Below are positions 23,538 through 35,715 of a DNA stretch of 64,000 bases, in pieces. The stretch is from Lineus longissimus. Taxonomy: Eukaryota > Nemertea > Pilidiophora > Heteronemertea > Lineidae. Position numbers and translations under genes: made by a program. Numbering within the stretch: the first letter of the stretch is position 1; every line of letters starts with the position of its first letter. The stretch is from positions 4,528,001 through 4,592,000 of the forward strand of contig NC_088319.1 of NCBI RefSeq assembly GCF_910592395.1, read 5' to 3'. The notes beneath the pieces are model-generated. The model made no database searches and had not been told where the DNA came from. It saw nothing but the letters and a program-made list of their open reading frames with translations.

Positions 23538-23758
23538 GAGTTGGAGGGGGTGGCTACAAAACAAAGACCCAACTACAAAACAAGGACCACCCCTACTACA
23601 AAACAAAGGCCCCAATAATACTGAACAGTGTTTGATCTGGTCTTTGTTTTGTAGTAGGGGTGGTCTTTGTTTTGTAGTTGGGTCTTGTTTTGTAGTAGGG
23701 GATCTTTGTTTAGGTCTTGGGTATTGAGTCTTTGTTTTGTAGTCACTCGAGTTGGAGG
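23538..23758. mobile_element. ~200-bp fold-back insertion in the kinase-gene intron
   Basis: GAGTTGGAGG occurs at 23538-23547 and again at 23749-23758, bracketing 201 bases whose ends are inverted (CTACAAAACAAAGAC at the left, its reverse complement at the right). The interior repeats the same motif several times in both orientations. The 9-10-bp target duplication suggests a MULE-like or fold-back DNA transposon. It starts 3 bases into the intron, so the duplication overlaps the splice donor. Confidence 0.65.
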
Positions 23759-24025
23759 AGCCGCCTGTCGGTGATCATAGAATGTCATTTGCGAATTTCA
23801 GATATACTGGCAAGTAGGCGTGCATGTAAGTTTGACTCATTTCCCATACCCCCTGATCTCTTTAAATATGTATAATTAAATTTACGGAGACTTGGTTCTA
23901 TGTCAGGTTCGTTTAAAAGACATAAGGAATGTTCATCAGGAATGTGCATAACAATTATTCTATGGAACGATTTGAAAATCATCTGACAGTGAAATATTCT
24001 CACCTCTTCCACCTTTCTATTCCAG

Positions 24026-26036
24026 GGCAGCAGTGGTTCAGCGAAGATGTCGAGGTCAAGAAACCCACTCGTCCGTCTCGGTTGGAAGCACTTTAAGGGT
24101 GCATGTTTCAAACAGATCTTTCTGAAGGACGGTGGTGGGGTTAGAAGTATTCCTACGAACCAATACCTAGATAGGAGTGTGGAGGACATAATAGAAGAAG
24201 GCCAGCGGTTGTTTTTTTATGGATGGAAAGTCGAAGTTTGGGTTACTGTGTGATATGGAAGTTAGCTTGGGTGATGCTCAAGGACAGATTATATCGAAAT
24301 TCGAAGACGTCAATGGCAACAATTGCAACTATGGACAGTATCTTAAATCTCGTGGACTCTTTTCTTCGAACTGCACTCTTTATATGATGACTACTAAGAA
24401 AATAGATGGCACTTTCCCTACATCAGATACTGAAAAGCATGACAATGATGCAGCAGATTCAGCAGGTGCCGAAGCCACAGTGATGCCTGCAAACAGACGT
24501 GATGTAACAACGAATGAGATGAGTGTTATTGTAGTTTCTCCAACATTGAGGAAGCTGACCAAGGAAGGTGCACCGGATTCCCCGGCTATTTCAGTCACGT
24601 ACGGCCGGGAAATGATATCAATGTACTCGGGAAATGCAAGCTATCTGAAATGTTGCCGCATTTCACAATGCAAAGACCACGCCAACATCGACACCTTGCC
24701 TGATGACGAATGGTATAGCCCCGGCGCAGATGGCTTCACTGTTTCTTCTGTTGTTGTTGGCGAAAGAAAACTCCTTGAAATTATCTACAACGAGACGAAT
24801 GAACAAGGCACAAAAGAAGTAATTTGTCAATATCCATATGCCCCTAAACGTGTTGATGGGATCATACTTCACCATCCAGACGAAATTTGGGGCTACGATG
24901 GGGCTGATCTAATTATTGGTATCATCACGGGATATCACGGTGAAGACGACGACACAATCCGATATGACTGGTATAAAGATGGTGCGCTCGTTCATAGCGG
25001 CGGGCGGTCATGCATACTAACGGTTCGAGAAGCAGGAGTCTACTACTGCCAGGTAACCCACGGCAACTTTACCGATACCTCCAAGAAAATGAAATTAGTT
25101 TGGCAAGTATATGCATCAAGCGAGAGGTCTGATGTCCAAGCTGGACCAAGTGCTGAGCGCAAGTGCCCTGCTCCCGACATAACCGATCTAGCATTTGCTG
25201 TCCCAGAAGTGCCACTTAGTGACCTCAACTTAGACCGATCTTTGCTTCTAGGTGCAGGAACATTCGGCAAAGTTTATAAAGAACACTGGGCAGGGTCGGA
25301 TGTTGCGGTAAAAGAAATTATTTTACCGAAACGTTCGAGACTTTCCATGACAGAAACGATCCAGAAGGAGATAATGGTGAATACAAAGCTCAGGCATCCA
25401 AACATCGTCCAGTTTCTTGCAACTGCTAAAGACACCGGTGGTGTTTACCTGGTGAGCGAAATCATTAAAGGCTCCAATATGGATGATGCCATCTTCGACC
25501 AAGATATTAAGAAGGCGATGGGAATAAAACCTGAAGATAAGCTGGGTATTATCAAGCAGGTCATGCAGGGAATTGCATATATGCATTCCCTTAGGCCTAT
25601 GGTGCTACATCGAGACATAAAGCCTGGGAACATTCTGATAAAAGAACATTGTCTCACAACCAAACTGTGCGACTTGGGAGTAAGTCGAGTCAAGTCCTTA
25701 CTTGCTGCAACAACAACATCAGTCGGCAGCGTCCCTTGGTCACCTTTGTATATGGCCCCTGAGTGTTTACTGGGTGAAGAATTATCATCAGCTGCTTCCG
25801 ATGTGTGGTGTGTTGGTATCACAATGATAGAGTTTTTCGCTGAACGGGATGCGTGGAATGTGGACCAATCGCTGACTTCAGTTGATGATATCAAGAAACT
25901 TATGAGGGAACGCAAGCCACCTCTGAGGACGGATGACAAGGTTCCAATGGAGATGCGATCATTGATAGATCAGTGTACTAGCTATGATGTAGGCAAGCGT
26001 CCACCGGTCATTGATATTCTAAAATCAATCAAATAG
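24026..26036 (+). CDS. Terminal exon: conserved GWKHF domain, Ig-like domain and protein kinase
   Basis: Acceptor TTTCTATTCCAG ends at 24025 in phase 0. The frame first encodes a VRLGWKHF...DGGGVRSIP domain that I have seen in uncharacterised fish and invertebrate proteins. A one-base frame change occurs at a T7 run (24212-24218), after which the 605-codon frame from 24219 continues the domain. An Ig-like fold follows (W251, YYC at 275-277, numbered from 24219). The kinase spans about 335-603: G-loop GAGTFG 345-350, K365, E384, HRD 464-466, N471, DLG 485-487, APE 513-515, so the catalytic residues are present. It probably phosphorylates Ser/Thr or is RAF-like. No transmembrane helix or signal peptide is seen in these exons. 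The T7 break may be a sequencing error or a mutation. Confidence 0.8.
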
Positions 26037-26784
26037 GCTCATCATCTCCTCTGAATCTGGTGTTGATCTCATGATCAAGATGTAAAGACGCGTCGTTTTG
26101 CTCTTTATATCCCTCTTGTGTACTTATACATAATTTTTTGCCATGGTCGAAAAGAAAAGCTATCTAGCTTTTAGCACATTTTACTTTAAGTAACAAGTTT
26201 TAGGTTCGGGTTTGAATAGATGCATTGAAATCAGCAGTATGGTGATCGCTCTTGTTTATTGTAGCAATTTCTTCGTTCTTGTTAGCCTTGGCTTATGTCA
26301 TGCTTTTGCAGATTTGTAATATCTACATGTACATACAGTCTCATGGACCAGTTTCCCGGGATACTCTCCCCTTAGCACAGTTCCCACCGTGGAGAATCAA
26401 CTGCACCCTCGCCGAGCATCTCCAACCTCTCCGAGTATAATGGCTCAGCACCTCACCTAGCAAATCAAACCTCTGACTATTAAACAATGTCCTCGTATGG
26501 ACCGCTCATCGAAAGCCAGAACATGGATCATTGGGTATCTTGGCATAGCCTTGCCACAGTGAGGAAGTTGTAAGTGGGATAAACGGTCAATACGAGGACC
26601 TTGTCTACAGTCCGATATGGATTCGCTCGGCAAGGTGATGAGCCATTACTCGGAGAGGTCGGAGATCTAGATGCTCGACGAGGGTGCAGTTCTCCGCGGC
26701 GGTGGTTCTCGTCAAAGGGACCAAAGTAAATTGCAAGAGGCATTATTTTATTGATTTATTTAGGATAACCCTTTTTAACTCTTA
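26037..26784. other. No gene seen downstream of the kinase
   Basis: Probably includes the kinase 3' UTR. 26340-26480 and 26620-26720 share inverted snippets (GCACCCTCGCCGAGCATCT and its inverse near 26670), suggesting a small palindromic repeat. Confidence 0.4.
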
Positions 26785-27430
26785 CCGTAATCTGTTGATG
26801 TATGGGCGCATTAAAATGTAGCATTTATGCAATTTTGACTCCAGCAGAAGGACTAATTGTGGAAGATTAATACTTATAATCAAGTAGCGTACTGTATACT
26901 ATTAGGCCTACTGTAAGGTAATTATATTTGTGTTTTGTCGTTAATGTGAACCATGGAGGTAATATAGACTAGACTATAAAATAGTCTATATTACCTCCAT
27001 GTGTGAACATAACTCTGTATCAGAATTCAACATAGTTGTAGAAAAATTCATCATATTGTATGTCACCGCCGAGTGCAATCATGTATAATATTGCTCGGTA
27101 CGACATATTTTTTTATTAAAAAGGGGTCTTTTAACGGCCGTAATCTGTTGATGTATGGGTGCATTACATTGTAGCATTTATGCAATTTTGACTCCAGCAG
27201 AAGAACTAATTGTGGAAGATTAATACTTATAATCAAGTAGTGTACTGTATATTACCGTACGGTAATTATATTTGTGTTTTGTCGTTAATGTGAACATAAC
27301 TCTGTATCAGAATTCAACATAGTAGAAAATTCATCATTATTGTATGTCACCGCCGAGTGCAATCCTGTATATATAATAATTATCAGAAAGACATTTTTTG
27401 ATTAAAAAGTGGTCTTTATAACCTCAACAT
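26785..27430. repeat. Tandem duplication of ~340 bp
   Basis: CCGTAATCTGTTGATGTATG, GACTCCAGCAGAAG and ATAACTCTGTATCAGAATTC occur in the same order in both units (26785-27134 and 27135-27430). Unit 1 carries a 51-bp hairpin insertion at 26952-27002 that unit 2 lacks. Confidence 0.85.
26946..27008. mobile_element. 51-bp hairpin insertion with 6-bp target duplication
   Basis: GTGAAC flanks both sides (26946-26951 and 27003-27008), while the sister tandem unit has one uninterrupted GTGAAC. The insert is a 20-bp perfect inverted repeat starting CATGGAGGTAATATAGACTA around a 10-base loop. It is too short to encode anything. Confidence 0.75.
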
Positions 27431-27799
27431 ATTTCGTTTTGAATTTGTACAATCTTTAGGAGGACTGGTTGCCACGTGGCAACTTAATTGTGGCATGTCT
27501 CACCAAGGATTAAAAAGGAAAAATGATGCCTGCATACATGTAAGCGTAAAGCGTCTCTAAATGCTAGAAAGATATATCTACACTTGTTGACACCTTGTGA
27601 CAAAATAGAAGACCAATCAATATCAATAGTCATAAACAATAACGTACTTAATTGCCTACCACACAAATTGAGGGTTGAAAAAACGACGACTCTAGTTCAA
27701 AGTGGATTTCCAACAATTCTGAACAGTATCTGATGTTGAGTCGCTTGTTGTATGGTGATACAACATTTTACAACCCACCACATGGCTCAGTGTCTCCCC

Positions 27800-29039
27800 C
27801 TAGTGGTTGTAGCGATCGATTTCCTTCATGAAGAGTTCATACAGATCCGCAGCTTCGTTCACATTTGTTGGTCGTCTTGCATTCGGCAACATGAGATTCA
27901 CAAGTTCAATGAAGTCGGAAGAGCATCCATGCAAGGGCCGTTCTTGACCATAACTTTGTTTAGATTGCTGTATGGTCGCCGAATCGCAACTCGAATCGCA
28001 ACTCAAAAGTAACTCGATGGTCATAAGTATCGTACTTGACCGGTGTAAAAAACATTACATCTGGCTTTCCCTTCGGACTGTCACAATTCTTTTTAACCTG
28101 AATGGTGTGCTGATTCCATTGAATAGCGACTTCGCTGAGTTCCTCTTGCAGAACATCCATAAAACAATACCGTATACAATCAACATGAAGAGGATCACCA
28201 TCGTTGAATACGTTTGCGTCGCGCAAGGCCTTAAAGAAAGTAATCCACCAATCAGCATTATGACGACGTAGAATGCTCCACCATGCTTCGATGCGCTGAT
28301 TCGATGTACTTTTCCCATAAATAAAACAAGCATCTTCTTCCCCATCATTCAGGGCATGGAAAAGGGTCTGCAAGTCCTCAATTGTTCTGTTTTCAGTCCC
28401 AAGATCACACCTACAAACTCGCGGACAGCCTTTCAGTTGCTCCACTGCATCAAGGAAATAGTTTGCAGTCACGGCAGGGTTGTTGTTACTTGGGCCAACC
28501 TCTAGCCACAAAATCCTTCTCGAAAAGCCATCAATGGCTCCGTGAATGGCAAATCCGAAGGGTTTGAGTTTATCGTAATCATCGATGTGCCACACAAAGT
28601 TCGGACCCGGGGACGAATATTGGCGCCGCAACAGCCTCCTCTTCTTTCATCTATTCACGCCATCTTCATCGATAAACCTCATGAGCTCCATAACCGTGTT
28701 ACGTTGTATTGAAATTCCATCTGAAATCAGTCTCTTCCATATTGTCCGATACCCAAGACATTGCCCGCTGTTCTCAATGATCTTCAAAATAGCACCAATA
28801 ACATCATCGATTGCACTCCTTGGATTCGGACGACGTCAGAGGCCAGGGCATCTTAAGACACGTTTCAGCTGTGTGATACTAATGCTTATCCCATGAATAG
28901 TCAGCAAAGCCAACATAATCCCTTTATTGGTAAACGTCTGCTTGAAGTACCCAGCAATTAGTTCATCCCTGGTTGCGTCGTTCGCGGTGAGTAAAGCTGG
29001 GGTGTAGGCTGGTAGTACAATTGTTCTGGAACGAGACAA
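27800..29039 (-). pseudogene. DDE integrase-type transposase, broken
   Basis: The N-terminal part (28836-29039) has a helical DNA-binding segment (RDELIAGYFKQ, then HGISISITQLKRVLR). The core (27960-28631) has an rve-type DDE fold: WHIDDYDKLKPFG with the first Asp, RCDLGTENR with the second Asp, and NQRIEAWW with the Glu. The C-terminal tail continues in another frame (27800-28024). A stop between the basic VNR and KKRRLLRRQ segments (near 28647), and frame changes before and after the core, make it non-functional. This integrase-core family is common in fish and invertebrate genomes. Its exact superfamily is not certain to me. Confidence 0.75.
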
Positions 29040-29049
29040 AATGGATATG

Positions 29050-29764
29050 TAAAAATTATGGTGAGATATAAGAGTGTACCCAAAAACGTCATATGGTATT
29101 TTCTATTCATCACTAACAATACATCAGTAACACAATTTTAAGTGGGGTTGATGTTGGCCTGGGCCAAACGGTGTCCCCTGGCGAAAGAGTACGAGATTGA
29201 GGGTACACGATTTAGGGTACCTAGGAACGAGGTGGACGTCCCTGTCAATTCCAATGCCTCTCACAATGTGCGTCTCACACCGGTTTAGTGCTGCCACCTA
29301 TTTATGACATATGAGAATCACCCCCCCCCCACCCACCCCACCCCCGAAAGAAAGAGAGACTTCCATTTTCTGCCGGCTCAAAATTATTTGTCGCTAGTAG
29401 GCCTATGACAAAAATGTATGCTATTGAATATGCTGAGCTACCGGGCACTTGTCAATTTCATACTGAAACGACCATTGTGTAGACATGCTTATACAATATT
29501 GTCAATATATACAGTCCCTCACCGGTCCGGAGGGTAGTCGATGCCATGCCATTAGAGTTTCATGTAGGCCTACGCTGAGCTATGTCCGCTATATACCGCT
29601 ATGAAATGAACACATACCTTTTTAATGCCGTAACTTCCGAATAAGTGAGAAAACTATTCGTAAACGGATAAACACAGTGCCGATTGCGGCCATTTGCAAT
29701 CATCTAATCTAAAAATGAAATGTTACGACTCATTTTGATATTTTGCAAGCTTCCCTCTGATTGG
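29050..29764. other. No gene seen
   Basis: Contains a CCCCCCCCCCACCC tract near 29320. No coding or repeat structure is supported. Confidence 0.4.
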
Positions 29765-29895
29765 TTAATATTGGATTTCAAATTTCGGATTTCGAATTTC
29801 GGATTTCAAATTTCGGATTTCGAATTTCGGATTTCAAATTTCGGATTTCAGATTTCGGATTTCGGATGGGCCTTCTGGGCTTTCGTAATAAATAG
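29765..29895. repeat. GGATTTCAAATTTC tandem-repeat terminus, right copy
   Basis: About nine units alternate TTTCGGATTTCAAA and TTTCGGATTTCGAA, ending GGGCTTTCGTAAT. It is inverted relative to 21974-22060. Confidence 0.7.
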
Positions 29896-30261
29896 TATAA
29901 CGTTCAAACCAAAGTCGGTATGACATGTGATGTATCGTTGTTTGGAGTACCTACCATAAAGATATAATCGAGAACAAGTCACTAATAAGCGAGATATTGC
30001 ACTTTTTATCTTTAGTTTTGGCCTCCTCGTGGCCAAGTCGAGAATCAGATTAAAAACTGCCAATTAACCTTTCGGTCTTTCGGAAGTTCCCAGCTCTTAG
30101 TCTTCTATCAAGTCATCTTACAGGAACTACCACAACAATGACCCGAATGTAATCATTGCTAAAAGCCCGAATGAAATCATTGCTATACATTATACTTTGT
30201 TTCTGATTATCTAGAAGACAAATTGTAAATTTAGATATCCTAAACGAAGAAGCGGTATTAC

Positions 30262-30513
30262 CTGTACCGCCCAATACCGGTATTTTACACCAGTTTTCCT
30301 CCTGCTACAATTCCATGTTGCTTTGTTCGATGGGAAGACCCAGAAACAGACATGACCTGTGATGGAGAATGCCTGGCACTCCTGCGTAATCGCGCATGTT
30401 AACCCGCACTGGAGGACAGAATCAGCCGGCTGAATTCCGGATTTAGGGTCATCAACGATCCTGCTGTATGTCAGCACGAAAACATTTACTCGTACAAACG
30501 CAGCTGCAGCCAT
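30262..30513 (-). CDS. PAN/apple-like exon, paralogue of the module exons
   Basis: ATG start at 30513, then a short hydrophobic N-terminus and a Cys pattern SVLQCGLTCAITQECQAF...VCFW...WNCSRRKTG. This parallels the SILRCGMACS...MC...TC...WTCRGGKTG pattern of the exons at 3404-3736 and 59917-60249. It ends at a CAG|GTAATA donor in phase 0, the same position and phase as those exons. It is likely an extracellular module of a diverged paralogous gene. Downstream exons were not identified. Confidence 0.5.
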
Positions 30514-32932
30514 TTTCTTTTATTGGTAAATTCGGAGTCGAACTTCTGGCAATATTCTTGTCTAAGATTGGTCTGAGGACTTCTTGTATAAACATATCGT
30601 GTGAAATCGGATATTATAAGTTTTTTTTGGCAATAACTGAAAGAAGAGTAATGGCACACCCAGGTGCGACTTCCGAATGAGCAGAACACAACCTAGTACT
30701 TAAAAGCTGAAAAGGAAACGCGCGGAACCACCAAGGGCGAATCATGACCTCATTCCCCTGAAACGGCGTGGCTTTCAAGAAAACTAGCATTCCTGGTTCT
30801 CCACAGTCCTTTGAATGAGACTTATGTAAACCGAGGCTCCTAGTACTATAGGTGTCCATTTGTTCGAGAGCACTGAAATTCGTACACGACCTCGATCCTT
30901 CGGCACTGTAGAAAAAAAAACAGTCTTGCAATCATAGCCTACATATTATAGCGTGTTGTGAAGTCCCGGAGCATCTTCCTTTGGGATACATTGATGGGGA
31001 ACTCGCCCTCCCCCTCCCCTCTCCCCGAAAAAAACACCAAGAAAGCAAACACCAATTTGTCTTGGGAATACTACACGTTGCAAACGCCTAAAATTCCGAT
31101 AAAACGAGGAGTAAACGCTGATGATGTCCTTCAACATTCGTAGAGTAACTAACGATGTGCACAACCAGGCGCCGTTGGGCTGCAATAACGATCTGAAAAC
31201 CAACCTACCAAACATAGATCCGAGCCCAGATCCAGCAAAATGTACTATTAAGTGTAGCACTATGCGTAAACTTCTTCGTTCTCGCAAAGTTCGTAGCCTT
31301 GCAAGGGTATCACCGTAGCCTTGCAAGAGTATCACAAAAACGGCTGAAATTGAGTCACAAATTGCGTCATGATAGAATACGCTAACTGATCACGACTTTA
31401 CATCTATGAAGCTGATTTTTGCGTGTCCTACTAGTTTCAGTTGATTTGTAGAATAACGACTGAACACTCTGGACATAACGCCAAGGTTGTATCATAACGG
31501 CAGAAATGGGAACGGCATCAGGCATCCTGAGGAAATCAGGGGTTAACGTTCACTTCTCCGCCGCTGCACACAAACCCCTGAGACAATACCCTGCACAGGC
31601 TAAAATTCTAACCCAAAAGCGATTGTGCCTAATCAGAACATCGCTGGCTTTGATTATCGGAATTTCATCAACATTGTCTCAACGATATCCAAACTCGAAT
31701 TTCCATTGATCGTTATATCTTCTTGACGGAAACGATTTTTATCGATCAATATTTTTCATACCAAAATAAAACCATTAACCTAACTTCAAACTAGTTTGTA
31801 CAGATTTCTCTTCTTTTGTGATGACATTCCAGCGCCATCTAACGAGGATTCAAGAACTTTCAACTGGAAGTTCTACAAATAAACCGGAACCTATAATACT
31901 GCAGCATGACGCCATACATCAATACCATCCCCAGTGATGTTAGGCGAAGATTTGATTGCAGAATCCAACTATCATCGACTGTGTAAACAAAATATCAGAT
32001 AAAGTTTGCTATTCTGTGTATATACCGATGCAATGTAACCTTACCGAACTCTATGGACGGTTAAGCGAATTAAAGTTTATTTAGCGAGTGAAATTCCACT
32101 TACGAATGAAGGGACGTTTGTCTGATGTATGTTACAAGTGAATCATTTAATGTCCTGCACTATTTCACAAAATAGTTACATCGTCATATCTTTGTTTTGC
32201 AATACTAGGCAGGTTTTGCAACCCATACAAACGACGAAATACTAATGTATAATTGCCTGTGGTGTCATCATGAAGTCGTACGTGCGAATTCATTCACACG
32301 ATACGTATTACATCGGTTTTCATACTTAGCAGCACAAGCAATCAAAGAACCTTTGAAAAACCATCCTCGATAATATACATTGACATTCTCTGTATTTCGT
32401 CATTCGTAGCTCCTCGTATGCCGTTTTTTGGTGGTTCGATTGACCACCGTCTGTGCTTGGTTATTCGTTTTTACTCCTCTAAAGTCCCATGTATGCATCT
32501 GCGTGAACAAATTAGTTCTCATGTTTGTAACGTCCAAAAAGACAATGCTATTCTGCCTAGATCCATCAGATTAATCTCAGCTTGATTCGCCCATTTGAAT
32601 TTACTAATAGCCGCTATAACCTGCTAAATAAATTATTTATTTAATACCCCTCTTTGTTCCATACATCGCCATGTATAGCGTAGTAATCTTATATTGAGTC
32701 AGTCGTCTGCTTGTGGAGGTCAAGCTGTCAGTACGCGATGTGAATATACACATTTTTGCTTGCTGGTGCCATCAAATGCTACACTTTTTCATTCAACATT
32801 TAGTCGCCAAAAAATCCGCGCCGTCTAAATTGTTGGTGCTGCCGCCTATTGATAGCCAGTTGAGTTCGCGAGTAAGCGTGGCGGGAATTTCGAATCACCT
32901 GATTTGGTGCGCCACACAGTTGAATTACGGTA
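30514..32932. other. No gene seen
   Basis: Open frames here lack domain signals. A short duplicated GTAGCCTTGCAAG occurs near 31300-31325. Possible unrecognised exons cannot be excluded. Confidence 0.4.
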
Positions 32933-33198
32933 AATACAGTACTGTATGCATTTAGCTGGCCACCACCAGGAGATCAAAATAGGGCTATATTTATCATTTT
33001 ACATGTTCTAGCAATAAGCCATCATCGATCAATTCGCAATTGCATTCCTAAGCTTCATAGGCCTACTAAATGCGGACAAATTCCTATGGGACTGATCATG
33101 CGTCTATTTCCCCAGTCATCCTAGAAAGTGTATAATGATGAATATTGGCCTATTTTGATCTCCTGGTGGTGGCCAGCTAATTCAATGCATACAGTATA
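32933..33198. mobile_element. ~265-bp palindromic element
   Basis: Arms of about 80 bp (32933-33015 and 33116-33198) are inverted copies sharing CTGGCCACCACCAGGAGATC, with a loop of about 100 bases. No ORF is present. Likely a MITE; no clear target duplication was read. Confidence 0.65.
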
Positions 33199-34420
33199 GT
33201 GTGTCGGTAATTTCTCCTGAACGCTGCTACCTATATAGATTTACAATGAAAACATATATGACAGGTTCCTCTGATGATACCACATCACATTTCAACAACT
33301 CCTGCCCAGATTGCCCCCATCATATGCGCAAAAACCTCAGTCCCTGCCCTGCCTTTTTTAAAGACTGCTTGTTTCCAATGCAGCGTGATGGCAGAATCGC
33401 CTGTTGATAGTTAGTGTCCTGCTATATTGATATTAATTCGTCAGAAAACATGGAAGATAGTAATTGCCACAGTAAAGTGTGAAAGTGAAGCTGTATCGAT
33501 TGTTTCAGTTTACAGAAGGCAATAGATCGATACTCGGCATGAAGTATTTACAGGATGATTTAGGAGTGGTACCGTATAAACAATATAGTTAGTAACTGTG
33601 ACGGACTTTTATGCGCGTGAGTGGAACAGATATCACGCCGTCATCAATCTGCGTCGCCAATATATGGCTATTATTTTTGTTTGATCGTTTTGTTTCGGCG
33701 CTAGCACTAGAGAGTAAGAGCGGTCGTTAAGTTAGCCGTAAGGGATTATCACATTCAAAATGTGTCAAATGATACTGTACAATACCCCAACATGCCCAAG
33801 GACAACTTCCCTAATTTCTAATGACCTCATTAGTCATCAGGAGTAGTGCTTTTTTCCATTGAAACGTATCCCTTACTTTCCTAATTATTCTTGACGAAAC
33901 AGTCCACAAACTCAGCCTTTTTAACAACCATGTCAACCCTGAGCACAGCAAAAACACAAGTTCAGGCTAATAATTTGTCACAGTAAAACGGTCATGCGCT
34001 TTGCATGTGCACAACCTGAGCCTCATTCATATCAATAATTGAGTAAGTGCAGAAAAAACATCGCATTAATCATATGCGTTGCTAATTGATTAATAGTCTC
34101 TCATCACCAAAAGCCGAATATTCCAGAAAAAAGGAGACTGCGCTTATGCTATAATAGCAGTATTTTCTTTTCTGTTTCGTTGATTGAAAACATTTTCTCA
34201 ATTGTTAACCCCTGTTCGTGGTGATTTGTATTGAGAAACCCGCATTTTATTTTAGAGTTACCTATTCAAAGCAGTTTGTCGATGTGACTGATTTTAGTGG
34301 CTGCCATCCTGCTTTGTGAATATTCTGAAAAAAATGTACTTTTGAAGGCCTTAATGCTGAGAAACCTTAACTCTATAAGCCACTTCCAATTTTATCTTAC
34401 CGCCAGGATGGACAAGGTAT
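33199..34420. other. No gene seen
   Basis: AT-rich sequence with no supported coding or repeat signal. Confidence 0.4.
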
Positions 34421-35382
34421 CCCACCACACAAGGAGGATACCGCGGTGACGTCACGGCTTTTCCAAGATGGCGCTGCATATTGTAAACAAACTCGATCCA
34501 CGGCCAAGGGAAAATCAAGTCATCAAAAAAGTTAGATTTTTCGCATCAAATCAGAGTTATTAGTACTTTTCTGCTATGAAATAAGTCTTCAGACAATAAG
34601 CTATCATTTGAATAATGAAAAGTGCTGTTTTGATGGGGAAAAATAGGGTTTTTTAAACCAAATAGCCGGGCACCGATCTTCCAAAATTAGCGATGGTTTC
34701 AAAACAGTCTCCCAGATATGGGGCAATCTCTTCATTATCATAATGGGATTTGGAGTCATGTTTACAGATTTTACAAGTTCGAGACCTGTAATACCTAAAA
34801 CTCGCATAGATCCCCATAGATCCCCTCTATTTGTCGAGTTAGCGCCCCTGTAAGATCATGCATTTTCGGACACTAGAACGAAATCTTCCTGCGGATATCG
34901 CGGTTTCGGTGATGATTTAAGGAGAAATTGACTGTTCTTAGAGTTGTATGGGACAGAAATGAGTTCATACTTCATGAATACATGAATATATTATGATATG
35001 GGCGGGCTTCTAAGTCAAAACAATAACAAACTCAACTGCATCTCTACTGTATATTGCGTAGTGCATTGCCTAGTGTATTTCGTAGTGTATTTTAGCGGAT
35101 ACATTATTTCCGCACTTTGGCCACGCCAAACGTCTTTTTTATTCGTGGAAGTTAATCTGCTCTGTAAATTTTATATTACACAGGAAGAATCCATACTAGG
35201 TATTGCAATATTTCACGTCTATTGGTGTTTTTGTGTACAGGAGCGCACCAGACAGTGAGACGTGGAGATGTGTTCAGTGCTGGTGCTGTCAGTAGACTGA
35301 ATCTGATTGGCCATAGCGATCACTAATATGGGTCGGGATCACTTGATGTGACGTCACCGCGGTATCCTCCTTGCCCACCACA
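34421..35382. mobile_element. 944-bp MITE with 9-bp target duplication, MULE-like
   Basis: CCCACCACA at 34421-34429 is repeated at 35374-35382. The body (34430-35373) has about 25-bp perfect terminal inverted repeats starting CAAGGAGGATACCGCGG and ending in TGACGTCAC. A 9-bp duplication with long perfect termini fits Mutator-like elements. No transposase is encoded. Each terminus contains a TGACGTCA cAMP-response-type octamer. Confidence 0.8.
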
Positions 35383-35709
35383 CAACACAACCGACGAAGA
35401 AGGTAACACGAAACTAACTTTACACTACACATAGTGTATACTACACAAGGGTTAACAAAAAAGGGCAAACAAGTGTGACTGTATATACATACAACTACAT
35501 GTAATTACATAATGTTAATCCCTTACTATAACAACTGGCGTACAGCTTCGAAACCGGTTGCAGTCGATAGTACCACCGAATGTTGCCATCGTTCCTTGCC
35601 ATTTTTGTGGAAGAGCTTTAGTTTATAAAATAACAAGAAATACGCTAAAAATATAATTTTTCTATGCTTTATGACCATATTTTTCAGTTTTTGATGAATC
35701 AAATGTACA
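35383..35709. other. No gene seen between the MITE and the Polinton
   Basis: A short AT-rich interval ending in the left target duplication of the Polinton. Confidence 0.4.
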
Positions 35710-35715
35710 TGGTCC

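Noticed and set aside
21974-29895. A single 7.9-kb transposon that captured the kinase gene
   Set aside because: The termini are inverted but no target duplication was found, the interior holds unrelated transposons of different age, and the kinase gene has introns. Independent copies explain it better.
30946-31335. Minus-strand 129-aa ORF as a gene
   Set aside because: It reads through a C/T-rich tract, has no domain, and no exon borders or homologous copy support it.
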